Of a stretch of DNA of 25,446 nt, positions 23,787-25,446 are shown in pieces. The translations under genes and the position numbers were made by a program. Source of the stretch: an uncultured bacterium (GTDB lineage: Bacteria; Actinomycetota; Coriobacteriia; Coriobacteriales; Coriobacteriaceae); assembly GCA_905215275.1 (NCBI GenBank), contig CAJMPE010000008.1, positions 1 to 25,446 on the forward strand. Reading direction: 5' to 3'. Positions within the stretch are counted from its first letter, which is position 1. The number at the start of each line of letters is the position of its first letter. The notes beneath the pieces were generated by a model. That model saw only the letters and a program-made list of their open reading frames with translations. It was not told where the DNA came from and ran no database searches.

Positions 23787-23987
23787 GGGCAGTTAGTTCA
23801 GATGCGTATAATTTGGCCGTGGCCTTGGGCACAAAATTGCCGCTTGGAAGCCGACGCGAACCCATTATTGGGCCGTTCCCGGCTTGGCTGAGCATCTTTA
23901 TCGATTCAGATTGCCAAAAATAGGCCGAATGAGTCCAAATCAGCCTTCTCCTACTCTCTAATAAATACGAATTTGAACTAACTGTCC
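23787..23987. mobile_element. 201-bp element bounded by 23-nt terminal inverted repeats (MITE-like)
   Basis: Bases 23787-23809 and the reverse complement of 23965-23987 match at 20 of 23 positions (core CAGTTAGTTCA). The interior has no transposase gene and only a tiny open frame. No clear target duplication is seen in the flanks. It lies 33 nt beyond the conserved block of copy B, so the two may belong to one compound element. Confidence 0.5.
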
Positions 23988-24019
23988 AGAGGCGTCCTCG
24001 ACTAACAGCAAAAAGGCCT

Positions 24020-24066
24020 CCATACAAAGTATGGGCCCTGCCGTTCGAACGAACGGCAGGGCCCAT
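24020..24066 (-). terminator. carB terminator with an overlapping small hairpin
   Basis: Bases 24031-24066 form a perfect 15-bp stem ATGGGCCCTGCCGTT / AACGGCAGGGCCCAT around a 6-nt loop. On the minus strand the stem is followed at a distance by ccttttt. A second hairpin CCATAC-aaa-GTATGG (24020-24034) shares four bases with the main stem and cannot form fully at the same time. Confidence 0.7.
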
Positions 24067-24108
24067 TCTCATTTTCGATTTAGCCCTAGTCATCGCGCAA
24101 AGCCCCTT

Positions 24109-25446
24109 CTACAGCACACGGTGCAGCCGAGTCACCGCAGGCTGGGGCGGGAGGCGGTCCTTTCTCGCGTAGCGGCGTATGATACGGGCTTGCTCTTCTG
24201 TCAGCGCCGTGCCCAAGGAAGCAATGGCGTTAGTAAATCCCGCCCGGTGCAGGGCGATGACGTCCATGCCCATGTCGTTGGCGCTGCCGTGACCCTGCTG
24301 GTCCTCGCGCACCGCCTCGATGGCGCTCACGTAGGTGTTGGCGGCAGACATCGCCGTCACGCAGGTCACGCCGCGACGCACGGCCTCGGTACGTAGCAGG
24401 TAGCCATCGCCACGCGAGCCCGGACCGTACGGCGTGTTGATGATTACCGCAATCTTGCCATCGGCGATGAGGTCGCCGATGTTGGGGCACTCGCCGTCGT
24501 GCGGGCCGCTGATCTTCTCCACGACCTCACACGTCACGTTGCCTCCGCGCAGGACGCGCGCCGTACCCTCGGTAGAGCAGATGTCAAAGCCCAGGTAGCG
24601 CAGGATGCGGGCAACCGAAAGGATATGGCGCTTGTCGCGGTCGCATACGCTGATGAACACCTTGCCGCAGCTCGGATCGGGCAGCTTGTAGTCGATCGCC
24701 AGCTGCGTCTTGGCATATGCCTCGGGATAGCTCTTAGCGATACCCATGACCTCGCCCGTCGACTTCATCTCGGGCCCCAGGATAACGTCGGCTCCCGGGA
24801 AACGACCCCAGGGCATAACGGCTTCCTTCATGCAGAACCAATCGAGCTGACGCTCGTCGCTCGGCAGGCCCAGGCGCGCGATGGAATCGCCCGCCATGAT
24901 ACGCGCCGCGCACTTGGCCAGCGGCACGCCGGTGGCCTTGGAGATAAACGGCACGGTGCGGCTCGCGCGCGGGTTTGCCTCGATCACGTAGACGGTCTCG
25001 CCCTTGATGGCGTACTGCACGTTGACCAGGCCGCGGACTCCCAGCGCCATTGCGATGCGGCGCGTGGTCTCGCGGAGCTTCGCCTGCAGGCTCTCACTAA
25101 AGCTGAACGGCGGGATGCAGGTCGCGGAGTCACCGGAGTGGATACCGGCCTCCTCGATATGCTCCAGGATACCGCCGATGTAGACCTCTTCGCCGTCGCA
25201 CAGGGCGTCGACATCGGACTCGATCGCACCCTCCAGGAAGCGGTCCAGGTACACCGGGTAGTCGGGGCTAATGCGCGCAGCCTCTGCCATGTAATCGCGC
25301 AGATGCTCGGCATCGTAGGCGATCATCATGCCGCGGCCGCCCAGCACGTAGCTCGGACGCACCAGCAGCGGGTAGCCGATGTGCGCGGCCACGGCCTCGG
25401 CCTCCTCAAACGAGGTGGCCTGGCCCGCCGGCGGGGACATGATGCC
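24109..25446 (-). CDS. carB: Carbamoyl-phosphate synthase large subunit, C-terminal part (cut by the window edge)
   Basis: The frame stays open to the last base, so the gene continues beyond the window; the visible 445 residues are the C-terminal two fifths of a protein of about 1070. Present are the second ATP-grasp domain (YPLLVRPSYVLGGRGM, the ATP-binding loop; VNVQYAIKGETVYVIEANPRASRTVPF, the metal-binding and catalytic stretch) and the allosteric MGS-like domain (IAVIINTPYGPGSRGDGYLLRTEAVRRG). With CarA it makes carbamoyl phosphate from glutamine, bicarbonate and ATP for pyrimidines and arginine. The ATG at 25440 is an internal methionine (MSPPAGQATS), not the start. A terminator follows the stop codon. 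Confidence 0.93.
   Translation of the reverse strand, partial: GIMSPPAGQATSFEEAEAVAAHIGYPLLVRPSYVLGGRGMMIAYDAEHLRDYMAEAARISPDYPVYLDRFLEGAIESDVDALCDGEEVYIGGILEHIEEAGIHSGDSATCIPPFSFSESLQAKLRETTRRIAMALGVRGLVNVQYAIKGETVYVIEANPRASRTVPFISKATGVPLAKCAARIMAGDSIARLGLPSDERQLDWFCMKEAVMPWGRFPGADVILGPEMKSTGEVMGIAKSYPEAYAKTQLAIDYKLPDPSCGKVFISVCDRDKRHILSVARILRYLGFDICSTEGTARVLRGGNVTCEVVEKISGPHDGECPNIGDLIADGKIAVIINTPYGPGSRGDGYLLRTEAVRRGVTCVTAMSAANTYVSAIEAVREDQQGHGSANDMGMDVIALHRAGFTNAIASLGTALTEEQARIIRRYARKDRLPPQPAVTRLHRVL

Larger units (their letters stand above)
23330..24108. other. Long gap between the GH31 gene and carB
   Basis: This 779-nt stretch has no convincing gene and is lower in GC than its neighbours. 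The part next to the GH31 gene (23340-23640) is its probable promoter region; no clear -35/-10 pair stands out, but two short palindromes do: CTGGT-agta-ACCAG (23457-23470) and ACCAATTGGT (23584-23593), possible operators. The rest holds element copy B (23655-23753), a 201-bp inverted-repeat-bounded element (23787-23987) and the carB terminator (24020-24066). Confidence 0.6.

Noticed and set aside
23641..24093. A 150-residue minus-strand frame in the GH31-carB gap
   Set aside because: It runs through a terminator, a terminal-inverted-repeat element and a palindrome; there is no ribosome binding site, and the repeats explain the sequence better.

Overview
The window is GC-rich, densely coding bacterial DNA. 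Gene content and protein style (NfnAB, a sortase B, a 2136-residue wall-anchored GH31 enzyme, standard Shine-Dalgarno sites) suggest a gut actinobacterium of class Coriobacteriia, most likely Collinsella. This assignment rests on recognising protein families, not on a search.

Layout. 1-358: leader with a terminator and repeat fragments. 359-2598 (+): nfnA-nfnB, an electron-bifurcating ferredoxin/NADH/NADP oxidoreductase, closed by a strong terminator. 2728-3351 (-): cytidylate-kinase-like protein. 3522-6551 (-): a four-gene polar amino acid ABC importer (ATPase, binding lipoprotein, two permeases). 6552-6901: a palindrome-rich gap. 6902-9272 (-): YqeY, a PpiC foldase and an orphan PTS EIIA. 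9425-13047 (-): purF-purM-purN. 13332-14561 (+): CmpB-type membrane protein with its own clear promoter and terminator. 14660-16629 (-): MoaE-like protein, class B sortase, purE. 16919-23329 (-): giant secreted GH31 glycosidase with FN3, CBM32-like, dockerin, cohesin, Ig-like and FIVAR modules and an IPNTG sorting signal. 24109-25446 (-): 3' part of carB, cut by the window edge.

How it fits together. Housekeeping metabolism (purine synthesis, carbamoyl phosphate, redox balancing, amino acid uptake) surrounds one accessory locus, the GH31 gene, which probably attacks host or dietary glycans at the cell surface. The sortase 0.8 kb away is a candidate partner for cell wall attachment, although sortase B enzymes often serve other substrates.

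The most unusual signal is non-coding. The GH31 gene lies between two copies, in the same orientation, of a repeat made of a long palindrome (different sequence in each copy) next to a conserved 37-nt block. A 201-bp element with 23-nt terminal inverted repeats lies beside the upstream copy. Two other roughly 100-nt hairpin elements sit at 3' gene ends (3415-3522 and 6759-6857), and a family of short 'ggggacagg'-type repeats is scattered through the gaps. The chromosome therefore seems rich in small repeated palindromic elements placed at gene ends.
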